Shown piece after piece: positions 45,929 to 58,599 of a DNA stretch of 64,000 nucleotides. The position numbers and the translations under genes were made by a program. The stretch lies in contig VXCM01000910.1 in NCBI GenBank assembly GCA_014773175.1, positions 62,001-126,000 of the forward strand, given 5' to 3'. Under the pieces are notes generated by a model. It was not told where the DNA came from, searched no databases, and worked only from the letters and a program-made list of their open reading frames with translations. The number at the start of each line of letters is the position of its first letter. The first letter of the stretch is position 1. The DNA comes from Lucifuga dentata (taxonomy: Eukaryota > Chordata > Actinopteri > Ophidiiformes > Bythitidae).

Positions 45929-48560
45929 TTATAGTACCTCATTCTCCCTCAAAATCTTGCACTCTTTTTTCATTTCTCACTCTGTCACTCTACACACAAC
46001 CTGTTGTTCACTTTGTCTCAGTATGAAGCCAAGCAAGAGGATTAGAAAAATACTTTCTTTTTTTTTTCTCGCCTGCTTGGCTGAGATTTATCCTGACANA
46101 AAAAAAAAAAAAAAAAAAGCTGTCAAGTGACCCAGGTTTTGTTTGTGGAACATGTGCTGAGATGTGCACTGTATTAAAGGACAACAGCGGTCATTTTGCA
46201 TGTTTAAGTCCAATAAATTCTGCCCGCATAAACATTACGCTACTGACAGCCAGTTTCCAAATAAAACCCTATTTTAGTTTTCCTGTTATTTTACCAGATC
46301 CCTGAAACTTTCCAACCAAATGTTCAGGTGCTAATATGTATGTCTGGATGTGGAAGAGAGGGCCTAAAAACCATCTTCACCTGAGATATTCCCTGGTGGA
46401 GACATACATTGCTGTCGTGCAGCTCCTTGTTAGACCAGTTAAATAAAGATACTTTGACAAAAAAATTAAATAATCATTCTGTTTTTTTCATGGTTACTTA
46501 TCTCTAGCATGTTTCAAATCTATACAATTTGATTTTAGTAGCAAACTGGAATGAACTGAAACCAATGGCAGTCTGGAAAGTAGAAAAAACAATTCTAATA
46601 TTTACCGCTAAAGTAATATGTTTTGTGAAATAGTTGTCAGTAATAAAACATGCAAAGTCACCAGTATAGTCCTTTAAGACTGTTTTTTGTGTCCACATTA
46701 ACAGGTACTGTGCTCCCGAGCAGAGGACTACAACGACAGAGGCGTGCTATGTGATGCCCAGGAAGAAGGCCTCCTGCGTCGTAACCCTGGAAACCAAAAT
46801 CGTAACATGGTTGAACGATTACCGACCTCAGAGGAGGTGGAGTTCACTCTCAGTCTGACCAGCTATGACACAGGAGCCATGGACCGCAGCGCCGACATGA
46901 GCTTCAGGAATACTCTGGAAGGTCAGATAATCCAAGACTATTTGTTTTGATTTTGTAATTTTGATACAAAACCCTCTCGTTTTATGACATATGCATGTCA
47001 CACAGGTTTCGGGGACCCTCAGACCGGGCTGGGAAACAGCAATCAAATGGGGATGCATGCAGCTCTCCATGTGTTCATGAACGGAACCATGTCATCTGTG
47101 CAGGGCTCTGCTAATGACCCCATATTCCTTCTACATCACACGTTTGTTGACAGGTGAGGTGTGTAACGTGGTTGCACTCACAGACATCGCATATGACCAT
47201 TTTATTGTTGTGTTCTTTTTCCATGGAAGCATCTATGAGCAGTGGCTCAGGAGGCATCGTCCATCTCCGTCCCAGTACCCAGACTCCAATGCTCCCATCG
47301 GGCACAACGGCGAATACCACATGGTGCCCTTCCTGCCGCTCCACAGGAACAGAGAATACTTCATTTCCAGCAAGGACCTGGGATACGAATACTCCTATCT
47401 GCTGGATGCTAGTGAGTTTCCTCTGAGTGGAGCTTTTCTGTGTAAAAATCATTTGCAGCTAAAGAAATCTATTACCGTGTCCCATTAGATTGTGTCTCTG
47501 CTTTTATCCTTTTATTTCATTCTCCAGCTGCACTTGAAGAATTAAATTGTTTTAGTCTATTTATGAAGAAAAGTCTTATTCAAAAGCTCAGTCAGTTTTG
47601 TAAAATATGAACCTGGAATTCAGATTAGCTAGCTGAAAAAAGAGAAAAAAAAGAGAACAAAAAAAGGAGAAAAAAAAGAAAAAAGAGAAAAAAAGAAAAA
47701 AGGAAAAAAGAAAGAAAACAAAAAGGAAAAAAAGGGAAAAAAGGAAAAAAAAGATTAGCTAGCTGAGCCTGGGTAATATATCGATCCAGTTTCAACTTAT
47801 TTAAATATTTTTGATGAGTGAAATTAATTATGACTACGTCGACCTGTTTGGTAATTATAGCCACATTTATTACGAGTTTCTCAAATATTCTTGGGTATAG
47901 ATAAGAGCACCAATGCTTATTCCAGATATGATTAATATTGGTATTTGATCAAGAAAATCATGACATTTGATGATATTTGTCTCCCAGCTCTAAAACTTTA
48001 TTGTCTCTATAATTATAAGTGAGTGAATTAAGATAAATGGATTCTATAGTTTGGATAATGATGGATGGATAGATAGATAGATGGATAGACAGGGATACAG
48101 ATTGTTACATACAGATATAGATAGATGGATGGATAGACAGATGGGTGGATGGATGGATGACCGTCTATTCTTTCCTGTGACCTCCTCCTCTCTCCTCCTC
48201 AGACCAGAGGCTAGCAGAGTCTATGCGTCCGTACCTGGAGGAGCTGCAGGACGTGTGGTCCTGGCTGCTGCTGGCGGCGATCATCGGAGGCGTCGTATCA
48301 GTCGCTGCGGCTGCAGGTCTCCTCGCCGTAACTCGGCGATACCACGGCTCGTCATGGCTCCGTGGGAGGAGATGGAAGAACTTGNCCTCGCCGTAACTCG
48401 GCGATACCACGGCTCGTCATGGCTCCGTGGGAGGAGATGGAAGAACTTGTTTGCGCTCCCAGAAAGACAGCCGCTTATCTCCAGCAGCAACGCGGAGGAA
48501 ACCAACCATAACTACCAAACGTCAATACGAAGGCACAGCAGAACATGTAAGCTCTGGTAG
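44771..48560 (+). CDS. tyr: Tyrosinase, 5 exons, complete apart from an assembly duplication
   Basis: The rate-limiting melanin enzyme: a copper monooxygenase that oxidises tyrosine to dopaquinone inside melanosomes. Exons: 44771-45592, 46705-46921, 47006-47153, 47230-47411 and 48203-48560. Junction phases (0, 1, 2, 1) follow the human TYR boundaries I recall. Visible: signal peptide (1-18), cysteine-rich EGF-like part, copper-A histidines H180, H203 and H212 ([13 protein letters not shown]), copper-B histidines H364, H368 and H391 (MHAALH ... LLHH), a membrane helix near 474-500 and the tail sorting signal ERQPLI. The start ATG opens directly on the signal peptide. In exon 5, 48321-48384 is repeated at 48386-48449 around N48385; the extra 65 nt would shift the frame, and without them the total is 1662 nt, 553 residues and a TAG stop. 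Confidence 0.98.
46174..46677. mobile_element. TTAA inverted-repeat element, copy 10
   Basis: The left end is TTAAAGGACAACAGCGGTCA and the right end AGTCACCAGTATAGTCCTTT followed by AA. It occupies nearly half of tyr intron 1 and ends about 27 bp before the exon 2 acceptor. A poly-T run (45890-45926) and an N-broken poly-A run (46099) lie upstream in the same intron. Confidence 0.78.
47636..47755. repeat. Purine tract in tyr intron 4
   Basis: About 120 bp consisting almost only of A and G, as A-runs spaced by single or double G, flanked on both sides by a gattagctagctga phrase. The flanking direct repeat suggests local duplication or expansion. Confidence 0.8.
48060..48160. repeat. GATA/GATG tetranucleotide repeat
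   Basis: Imperfect GATG, GATA and GACA units within tyr intron 4, ending about 45 bp before the exon 5 acceptor. Confidence 0.85.
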
Positions 48561-51090
48561 AGTAACAGTTTATCAAACAATTATTAATTAATATGCCAAT
48601 TAATCTATAATAACATTTTTTCAATTCATTTCAGTATCAGAGCACTATGAATTATATATTCAGTTGACTTGTTCTAATCAGAATCTTTGTTCACCATTGT
48701 AACGCCTGTTATCTTTAAACGTTATAGCTACAGAAGTGCAATGTAACTAATGTAGTACTCAAGTGCTGTAGTTAAGTACAGTTTTGAGGTACTTGTGTTT
48801 TTCTTGAGTATTTTATTATACTTTTACTCCATTACATTTCAGAGTACTTACCTTACTAGTTACTTTGCAGAGTAACTGACAATCTGAAAATATCAGATAT
48901 CTTTCTTTTCTTTGTTCCTTCCTTCCTTATTGTTGATTTCCTTCCTTTATTCCTTCATCCTCATTTCTTTCCTTCTTGCCTTCCATCTTTCCATTATACT
49001 TTCTTTTCTTCCTTTTCTTCTTGTCTTTCCTTCTTCTTGTTCTTTATTGAAGACATTTCTGAAATTTCCTAATTTCTGATTTTTCCTCCTTCATTAATGT
49101 ATCTGAAAACACAAACAATCCCCCAAAATGAAGATACAAAGTTTTTACAGCAAAATCAAACTTTCTCTACTTCAAAAATAGTACATTTACTTTGGATATC
49201 GGAATACATTTTAGCCCTAATACTTCTTTACTTTTATTTAAGTAAAATGTTCAGTGCAGTACTTTTACTGGAATACAGAGTATTTTTTCATTGTGGTATT
49301 GATATTATTGGTATTATTATATTTAACTTAATATCAGCATCATTGGTGTCTTGCATCAGTCACAAGCATGCACTGATACGTTCCAACTTCACCTCAGTCA
49401 GAAAAAAAAAACAAAAAACCTTTGAGATACTGAAGTCACACGGATGTCTTGTGTACTAGAAAAGGCCGTTTTAGAAGGGCAGCATGTGGCGGGTTTGCAG
49501 CTGCCTGGCTGCTCTCCACAGGACACTGCAAGTCACTTTAAGCCTGATGAACTGACCATACCAGTTATTTTGCATGTTTGAGCCTAATATATTCAATTTT
49601 CATACATGTAACGTTACTGACAATCATTTCCCAAAGCATACTACTGGAACGGTGAATTAAAAATGTTTTTCCTACCTTCCAGACCTCCATTGGTTTCAGA
49701 TCATTCTGGTACGCTATTAAAATCAACTTGTTGATACTTGAAACGTTCTTGGTAACAAGACGTATATTCAGGTTTTTTCGAAGTTTAAGTGCAATAAAAA
49801 GTGTGGAGTGAATGTATGTCTCCACCGGGGAATATAGTCCCAAAAGAAGACCTGCGTTTATTGAAAAACCTAAACAACCATGACTTCATAAGGCTGCGTA
49901 ACTATTAGCAGGCAACACATGGATTTTTAAGGTGGGTGTATTTCTTGAATATTTGATTTTGAAAGATCAAGAGATTTTGCAAAACATCAGGAAAGCTGAA
50001 ATACAGTTTTATCCTTTGGGAAATGATTGTCAGTANATTTTGCAAAACATCAGGAAAGCTGAAATACAGTTTTATCCTTTGGGAAATGATTGTCAGTAAT
50101 GTTATGTGTATGCAAATTTAGTATATTAGACTCAAACATGCAAAATGGCTGGTATGGTCCTTTAAGCATGGTCCTTTAAGCATGGATAGTCAAAACCTGG
50201 CCCAGGTAGAAATCAGGCTGGATGGAGATGATCCCATAGAAACCAGCAGACACCATGAGAGATTTGTGCATCCGCTCCTGGAGACAAATCCTTCCTCTAC
50301 AACATCTTTCCAAAACCTTTGCGGGCATGGAGTTTATCCGATGGACAACACGTAATCATCTTGACCGACCCAACGATGAGATGGCGGGCTGCCGAGAGGG
50401 TCATCAGATGTCTACGATCAAGGCACTGGGAGGACAGGTGCGTACATCTGCAGCATCCACATATCATTTTTAACAATAATTTAACATTAACAACAGCAAC
50501 ACACCCAATCCATAAAATGTGGGGTTTAAATAGAAGGGTTTTTGTGTGTGATTTTTTTTTTTTTTTTTTNTTTTTTTTTTTTTTTGCTTCTGAGCAGGGG
50601 GAGATATCAGAAATGGAAAAGAATTGCCCTAAAAGTTCCCCTTTGTATGACACATACTGGGCCCTTTAGAGTTTGCATTGTGATGATTTACACAATCACA
50701 TGCTTTCCAAAAGGCTGATCATGTGGCGACCTTTGGCTAGTAATTGAACGATTTGGCCACAATTGTGCACATTTTCAGACCAAACACTTCTTGGCTCCTC
50801 CTCTGAGTGTGTGCTGAAAATCAGTTTGGATGGACTGAAAACCAGGAGACTCTCAGCCTCCATGCTGCAGGGTTTAGATGAGTGTAGGAGTTTCTTTAAT
50901 CATCTTAATGCGGGGGCTGAATGAACTACATTTTGACAGATTAGCATTTAAATTGATTTATGTACTGAGAGGTGCTTTTGGAATGAGAAGAGTGTGAAAA
51001 TGCAGATTTACAGGTCTGACACATCCTTGCAATATGAGGAAACTTTAACGTTGTAACTTTGGATTTAGAAATCTTAAACTTTCACATTCA

Positions 51091-51121
<31 letters not shown>

Positions 51122-52228
51122 GCCATAATCCCAAAAATTATATGTAGTTCAGGCTCCATTACCTTCATAGGAAATGTCATAACTACTTTAGTTTCATAAG
51201 GTCTTTACAACTCGAAAACTGAAAAACACACTTGAAATCTTAAATATTCCAAATGTCAACATCCAAAATATTTAGATCATACATATAGATTACACCAGTA
51301 TTAAAATTTGATGTAAAAGTTTATTTTTGGTAAGGTAAATTGGTTCCTTTATCATTTTACTTTACGGTTTTATTCTACCATATTTACTTTTTACATTCTA
51401 AGCCTCGACACATGCTGTCTAGCAGATTTTAATAATACAGTACTTTGCATTCTCAGATATTACAGTACATTCTCATTATTAAAACTGCACTATGTAGTTT
51501 GGTAAAGAAATGAAGAGTTAAGTACAGTTCCTAAATTTAAAAAGTCCTAGAGACCTCCTTATTTCTTCTTATGACATTTATCCGGTATAAAATTCACATC
51601 ATACAAGTGTGGACATAAATGTGAGATCCAAATTATGTATTCATAACTACATAGAGCAGCTTTATCACACGCACACACAGAAAATCAAAGGCTGGAATGA
51701 AAAAGAAAATATAAAAAATTATAAGTACACCTGTTCAAATGTGCTTCTTATGAAAATAGTGAATGGAAACACATTTTGTCAGACAATATTGAAGCTGAAA
51801 ATAGTCAATGTTGGGTCATTAAGATGACTTGATATGAGGTCCACGTTAAACGGAACATGAAAGGCTTTCTGAGTCCATCTCAAACATATCGTATTGTCAT
51901 GTGATTTTCCAGGAAGTACAGTGATAGAGCGTGAGTGTGTCGTGACTCAGTCGTCCTGATATTGTCCAGCAGTCGGTTGTGTTTGAATCGGTTTCATCCC
52001 AGTGAAACAGAAACAATCGGCTGATTGTAAAAACTGAACTTTCGCCATTTCAACTTACACGATAAACAAAATTAACCAAAAGTGGTACATCCAGACAAAA
52101 CAAATAAGAATGACAGAGGAAACACTAACGGTTTGGAGCTGAAGCAAACGTTCCTTGACGAGAGGTAAAGAATATACTGTGTGATCCTGGATTCAGTTAA
52201 AACGCACACTTTTTTTTTTTTCTTTTCA
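48561..52228. other. tyr-chordc1 spacer
   Basis: The left part should hold the tyr 3' untranslated region and the right part that of chordc1; neither polyadenylation site was placed securely. It contains a CTT-rich stretch (48900-49060), a TTAA inverted-repeat element (49551-50165), poly-T with an N at 50570 and a poly-A run (51093-51119). The segment 50280-50440 has more mixed composition than its surroundings, but I recognise nothing in it. Confidence 0.55.
49551..50165. mobile_element. TTAA inverted-repeat element, copy 11 (long terminal repeats)
   Basis: This copy shows the inverted repeats best: CATGTTTGAGCCTAATATAT and TGACAATCATTTCCCAAAG on the left are mirrored by CTTTGGGAAATGATTGTCAG and ATATTAGACTCAAACATG on the right, so each arm runs about 90-100 bp. 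The right end is GGTATGGTCCTTTAA; the left TTAAAGG has been replaced by GAACTGACC. An assembly duplication lies inside (49974-50035 and 50037-50098). Confidence 0.8.
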
Positions 52229-55024
52229 TCATTCATCTTCATCTTCACTCTCACTGTCCTCTTTTTTCTTCTCGGTCTCCTTGGGCGGGGCGACAGGGGG
52301 AGGAAGGTCCAGACGAGCCCACGACATGGGTTCGGACTTCTTCATGGCTATTTCGATCTTGGCTGCCATCATGTTCACTATACTCTTGTTCACGTCAATC
52401 ACCTGCAAGGTGAGGAAGGTGTGTGAGAGAGGGGCGAAGAGGAGTCTGAGTGTTTTCAGAACTACAGTTTAAAAAAAAAAAAATATCTGACATACTGAAA
52501 GTCAGTGAGAAACTGGANTTTCAGAACTACAGTTTAAAAAAAAAAAAATATCTGACATACTGAAAGTCAGTGAGAAACTGGAGTTAAGTTGTTGTAAAAC
52601 AGCATTAATTTGGGCCAAAATGTGTCTGAACAATGAAATTCTTCTTAATTCTTAGCCCTGTCAGAACTTCAATAGAGAATAGGACTGTAAGCTGTGCAAT
52701 GCATTGTGGGATTTGCAGACACAGAAGCTGCAGCAGCACTGTGTGTTAGTGCTCGTCATTATTTGGATGAATATTAAAGAGGAGTGACTGCAAAAACGGC
52801 TGACATTACCCACAATGCAATGCTGGAGTGATGCTGTGGCCTGTCCTCTCTCTGGACATTATTTGACATAGCACATAAGACATTTTTAAGTGTTTGAGAC
52901 GAGTTAAGTGTACTTACTCCCCACAAACTGATTTTCTGCTCGAATTCCTTCTCCCCCTCAAATATAATGAGGATGTTGAGCTGCATAAAGAGGAATTACA
53001 CAATAAGTTGAAAAATAAGATCAAAGTCTATGCAGTGTAGATACAGACGGGTGTGTGTGTGTGAGGATGGAGCGTGTCTCACCATGGTGCTGTTAGCCTC
53101 CACATAGCTCAGCTCTGGGACAGAGTTCTTGGAGTAGATAGAGATGATGACCTGCGATGCGGTTTGATGCCAGTCAAACCGACACGGAACGACTTTCTTT
53201 CCCTGCAAGGTCATTTTCCCACAAACAACATCTGAACCTTCTGAACTGTTGAATTATTTAGTACACAAATGAAAAATTCAGCCGTTCGCGGCCCATCAGA
53301 AGACATTCTGTCCACTCTGATGTGAGTGTTTACCAGACACACCACTAGATGGAGTCACAGGTGAGGATCTTGCACTGATTTAAAGGACCACACCAGTGAT
53401 TTTGCAGATTTGAGCCCAATAAAATACAACCCTACACGTTACATTACTGCCAACTATTTTAAAAGACATACTACTGGAGCGGTACATTTTAGATTTGTTT
53501 TTCCTACCTTCCAGACTGCCATAGGTCTCAGTTCATTCCAAGATACTATAAAATAAATCAACTTATAGAGACTTGAAACGTGCTTGAGATAGGTAATCCA
53601 TCGCAGCGAATCAACATCGTTACTAATTTTTGTCGAAGTTACTTCATTTAACTAATCCAACACGGAGCTACACGGAAGAAAATGTATGTCTCCACCAGGG
53701 AATATAGTCCCAGGAGAAGACGGCTTTTCCTGAGAAATTAAAAACGATCGTTGCTTCTACATTCAGGCATATGTGTTTGCAGATGAAACATTGAATTTTA
53801 AGGCGACTATTTGATTTTGAAAGATTAGGGGATTTGGCAAAAAAACAGGAAAACTAAAATGCAGTTTTATATTTTAGAAAATGGTTGTCAGTAACATAAT
53901 ATGTAAGTGGGTAGTATTATTGGACTTAAACATACAAAGTTACTCGTATGGTCCTTTAAGGCAAACACAGATGCACCACTTACACTATCTTTTTTCCTCC
54001 ATAAATGTGTTCCCTTGGTACAGCCCTCTTGAGACAGGAAGGTGTTGAAGTCTGAGGTTTTCCTCTTACAGCAGCTCCAGTATTTCATCCTGAAGATGCA
54101 GGTAAGTAAAAGTTTTAAGTCATTTGAACCTCTGACTTACAGCAGAATACTACTGTGGTTCTTCAACAAGAAACACATTTCACACATCATTTCATTTTCA
54201 TGGAAATGAAATGAAAATGATGACTGACCCTTCGTGGAAGATGGGATATCCAGCGTGGTACAAGCACACATCTGAATTGCTTGCAGGACCATCAAAACTC
54301 TGAACATGACAGCAAACATGTTGTTACAAAGACTAAAGCAGCATTTTAAAAAAATATGACATGTCATATCTTAAAAAAAACAGCATCCATCAGCTCTAGA
54401 ACAATTCTGTCGCAGTGTTCTGCAGTTTTTAACACAGGTGATCAGTGTTAAAGGACCATCCCGGTGAAATCTGCTCTGACAGGCCAGATTGACTCGAGCA
54501 AAAATCTGCTTTGGATCAGTCTTCAACCAAACATGAAGGATGACGAGATAGCTCTCGCTTAGAGGTTTTTCTGTATTCATCCATAACCTGTTTCTATTTC
54601 CCCTCATTCAGAGCAAATAATGGATTCTTCAGGCTCCTTTCAATTTTTTCCACAAGGAAGAAATGTTATCAGCTACTTTTAATGGATCATCATGTTTTTG
54701 TTGTTCTCATTTAATGACTTCTGTGTATATTTTTCTGATATTTTTTAATATGTAAACTAAATGGGGTTTATTTCCACATTTTCTTTTCCTTCTTCAAACT
54801 GGAAACACTCAAAATCAAGCTTCATGATTTCAAATTCACAGAAAAAACTTTGAAGCTCTAAGCAGCTGATGTAACAGCACATTAGAAGCATGGGTAAGTA
54901 TTTTTACACATTTGAGCAGCATGACAGTTAATCCCAGGATATCTACATTATTACACACACTTACTTTAGTACATCCTCCATTTTTACAGGATGTTCCAAT
55001 CTTGATCTCATCACTAACTTCCTC

Positions 55025-55065
<41 letters not shown>

Positions 55066-58000
55066 AGAAGGACAAAGAAATGAAACCCAAATTTCCCAAT
55101 ACATTGAAGAAAGAAAATGGACAGTCCTTGCCAACTTTTACTCAGAAGTCATGATGTGAAAGAGACAGAAGATGGTAAATTCCCAGCAGCCATCCATTAA
55201 GTTCACGTCCTACCTATCTACTACTAAAAGAACTTGATTGTGACCAAGTAGACCCAGAAGAAGAGGACAAAAACAAGGGGAACAGAAGACTGAAGAGGAG
55301 ATGGACATGTTTGTGTCCTCACCTTTCGTCTCTGCTGTGGTTTCAGAGAGCTTCAGTTTCTCCAGAGCCTGCTTCAGAGAAGCAGAGACTTTATGCTGCA
55401 ACCTGACCATTGGCTCATCAGCACTGCAACAACAACAAAATATAGCAGAAAAACAACAGCTGACAAACTGCAGCGGGAATAAAAGCATCTTTCTCTTCCT
55501 ACTGTGCTCTTTACTTGAAAAAGCAGCACATTATTGGCAACATGTCTTTATATATTTAAGGTACAAAAGCAGCTCAAGACAAATCCATTTTCACTATATG
55601 GCAGACAGCGATTGCTTCTACTCTGATCTCTTTTTTTCCACTTTAGTTTGAACTCTGGTGGAAATTTCCCAACAGAACCAGAGAAGCTTTATGTCCATCC
55701 TGAGGCAGTATCTCCTCAGAATCATTTTGATACTTTCAAGCTTATTTGATACAGACATGCAGGATATCGGGGTATGCAGTTCTAACCTGCAGCTGTATTG
55801 GTGTACTGACGTGAAAAAAAAAACAAACAAACAAAAAAAAAAACAAAAACCACTTGTTTCTTCATAACCTGTTTGTTCTTTAATGGTTTTACTTTAACTA
55901 TACTTACTTAGAATATGCTTAAAAAAACCTTTCAAAGTTACTGATATACCAAATTGTTTTCAGTGCAAAAAAGGGGGTTACAATGTACAAAAAAATAGTG
56001 CAGGCCTTTAGGGGTAGTTACATTATTGATTAAAATATCAAACAGAGTAATTGTCCACCTAGAGTACATTGGGCAATAACTGCATTACCTCGGCCTGCAT
56101 ATAGCCTCCTGAGGCTTTGGCGCAGAGATGATGTATTCATTAAACTTTGGTCTTTGTTCATCCCCTTCTTTCTTTTCTCCTGATGATGTCACTTCTGGTT
56201 TTACGGGCTCAGGGGGCTTCTCTTTGTTGTGGGGCCCCTTTGTGCAGCCCTGCAGGCAGAAACAAACCAAGATATTACATCAATAACGGGTGCTATGGCC
56301 AGTATAGCTCCAGCAAAGGTAGTGCTGAAAATGTATGAAAACAATAGAAAATGGAAAAAATGATCATCTCAGTTAAATGTAGGAAAACTTACAACAATGC
56401 TGAGGAAGTCAGAGAAATCAGTGGTTCTTCTCTTGCAGCAGGACCATCCCTGCAAATGGTAAATTGGCATTTATCTCAATGTCATAGCTGAACAGTTGAC
56501 GTGTATTTTCAGTTGTTTTACCTTCAGAGCATCGTGGAACACTGGGACTCCTGGATGGAAAGTGCATGCATCTGTGGAAAAAAAAAAAAAAAAAAAAAAC
56601 ACCTCAGTTTGAGTAACATAGAAGTTAATTTTCCAATATTATGTATACCAGTGTTACCTGCACCAAACCAACTGTGGACCAGCTATAGTCAGTCTATTGT
56701 CATAAAGTAACTTATAAATCATTCATCATGGCAAAAGTCCACAATTCTATCTTTAAATCTACACTGGCAAAATATTTGTGGAATGGCAAATAAAGTTATA
56801 GAATACTAGTCTGCTTTTTTTTTCTCAGCAAGAAATTATCAGATTTGACAACTACAATAAATCGACACTCACTTCCATCTGCATTAAGTTTAACATGATC
56901 CAAAAAAATTAAGGATGAAGAATTTAATATGTTCCCAAAATGACTTGTCACAGTTTTTGCAAAAACAAAATTGGGCTTAATATTATTGTGGTTTGGTGTT
57001 ATTTCAGGAAAAAAAGAGCACAAAGTTACTGTGGTTTGTTAATGTGCATTCAGCTGGTAACTGTGATATTTCCAGCAGCATTTGAAGGCAGCATAAGCCA
57101 AGCATGTCTCTAAGGGTTTTCTTCACAATTGAAGAACCGAGCAATTTTAAGCTTTTGACTTAGGATAAAAGTCAAGCAGTGACTTGAGCTTAGTGAAAGC
57201 AGTGAATGGAAAAGATTTTGCTGAAATTTATGTATGGAAATTACTTGTGGATAAGAGGAGCCAGTGACATATCAAATGTCTATATTCTGTCAAAAAAAAA
57301 AATTTATGTTTAAAGGACTCCAACTAATTTTCTTTTCAAATACAATTTATTATATCTATTGGTCATCTTCACTATTCACCATCAACACCAACATAAATTA
57401 ATATTTGTGATGTTATAAAGGTCAATTTTTCTGGCTTTCCACAGTCACAAAATCCTCCCTTTAACATGGTAAAACCTGTCAGGTGTAGCCTGTGCTGTTA
57501 GTCAAAGAAAAAGTAGAACAGGAATTGACGATTGATCTGAGGTGCAAAACTGTATTTTCTTGAAAATTCACACTCAATTTAGAAGAATCTCAGTTTATGC
57601 AACAAGGGGAAAATATTTATTTAACATCTGTAAAGTACATGTGGAGCAATCCATGACCTTTGAGGCATTGCCATGTGCTTCATGCTGATTTCACCCTAGT
57701 TCTATTCAAACAGCACAGAAAATATATGATAGACTAAGCATATACACAATATTAAAGGGGCACTCCGTTGATTTTCACACATCTTATTTAATTTATTGAT
57801 CTCAGGCACTATTTAGCATGTGAAAACAACTTTTTAAAAACCAAAACACAGAGAGACCTCTGTGACATTTTGGAGGTCAATTTTCTTTTACTCTACAAAG
57901 CTTCTTCAAATCTTCAGCCACAAAAACTTTTTTATACAGTTTTTTATACGTGCTAAATAGTGCTCCATAAGACAATAAACTAAACTTAAAGGCGTAAAAT

Positions 58001-58599
58001 GTGGAATTGTCCTTAAAGTGGAAAAACTTAGAACAGTATATCCAACCAGTGGTGCGTTCATCGGTTAACATAGATGGTCGTTAATCTGGAAGGCCAATTC
58101 ATCTGCTGTCCCTGTGTACTTACAGAACTTACCAGAACGCTTGTGAAACAGTAGGTGTGACTATAAGATAACAATTGGAACTGCAATAGCTAGCCCCAAA
58201 GTAAGATAATAATACATACGATAATGTATTACAAAAACTTTAGACCACTTATTTTGTACCGTGTCCGGGACAACAGCAAGTAAAGAACCCAATGCCTTTT
58301 ACCATTACCATTAAAGTTTACCAGGACCTGAACATACTGGGGGCTTATAACATCGCTAAGTTACAAAATGCCAACATGTTATTAATTATCTAACAGCAGT
58401 GGAATGAATGAAGTCGACTCCAGTCGGCTAACACCACGTTAGCCAGTGGCCCAGCAGGCCTTACGAGCTGTAGAAATTTCCAGATGGTCAGAGGTAAAAC
58501 GTTAGCTAGCTAGGATAACTGTTTGGCTAACTTACCATCGGGGTTATTGTCTGGGTCAAAACGCTGCCCGCATCCTTTGTTGTAACACAACACTGACAT
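52229..58599 (-). CDS. chordc1: CHORD domain-containing protein 1 (HSP90 co-chaperone), 11 exons, complete
   Basis: Chordc1 (CHP-1, morgana) is a cytosolic zinc-binding HSP90 partner linked to centrosome control and stress response. Exons: 58536-58599, 56522-56571, 56393-56449, 56089-56249, 55323-55423, 54965-55023, 54229-54299, 53984-54089, 53083-53202, 52918-52980 and 52229-52402. All are GT-AG and in phase: 341 residues and a TGA stop (human 332). CHORD 1 covers about residues 5-64 ([10 protein letters not shown] ... GWSCCKRR ... GCTKGPH), CHORD 2 about 157-217 (CKNGGCTK ... YWSCCKRK ... GCTKGTH) and the CS domain about 227-312. The tail is acidic (ESEDEDE). Exon 7 is the least conserved, and its start was chosen because only AGTTTTGAT restores both phase and length against the human protein. 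It lies head-to-head with fat3. Confidence 0.96.
52453..52583. other. Assembly duplication in chordc1 last intron
   Basis: The 65 bp at 52453-52517 are repeated exactly at 52519-52583 around the N at 52518. Intronic, so there is no coding effect. Confidence 0.9.
53380..53959. mobile_element. TTAA inverted-repeat element, copy 12
   Basis: The left end is TTAAAGGACCACACCAGTGA and the right end CTCGTATGGTCCTTTAA. It fills most of chordc1 intron 8 (53203-53983), ending 24 bp from the donor of exon 8. A lone left-end fragment (TTAAAGGACCATCCCGGTGA) also occurs at about 54449. Confidence 0.8.
55026..55062. repeat. GA microsatellite forming a splice-site tract
   Basis: About 18 AG units on + (CT on the transcribed sense). 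The run ends in the TAG acceptor of chordc1 exon 6 (exon start 55023), so the repeat serves as its polypyrimidine tract. Confidence 0.9.
56579..56599. repeat. Poly-A (sense poly-T) tract before chordc1 exon 2
   Basis: A run of about 21 A on + lies 7 bp inside the intron preceding exon 2 and is its pyrimidine tract in the sense direction. Confidence 0.85.

Noticed and set aside
57753..58020. Another TTAA-family copy starting TTAAAGGGGCACTCC
   Set aside because: Only the first few bases match; the subterminal blocks and the right end differ, so it is not the same family.
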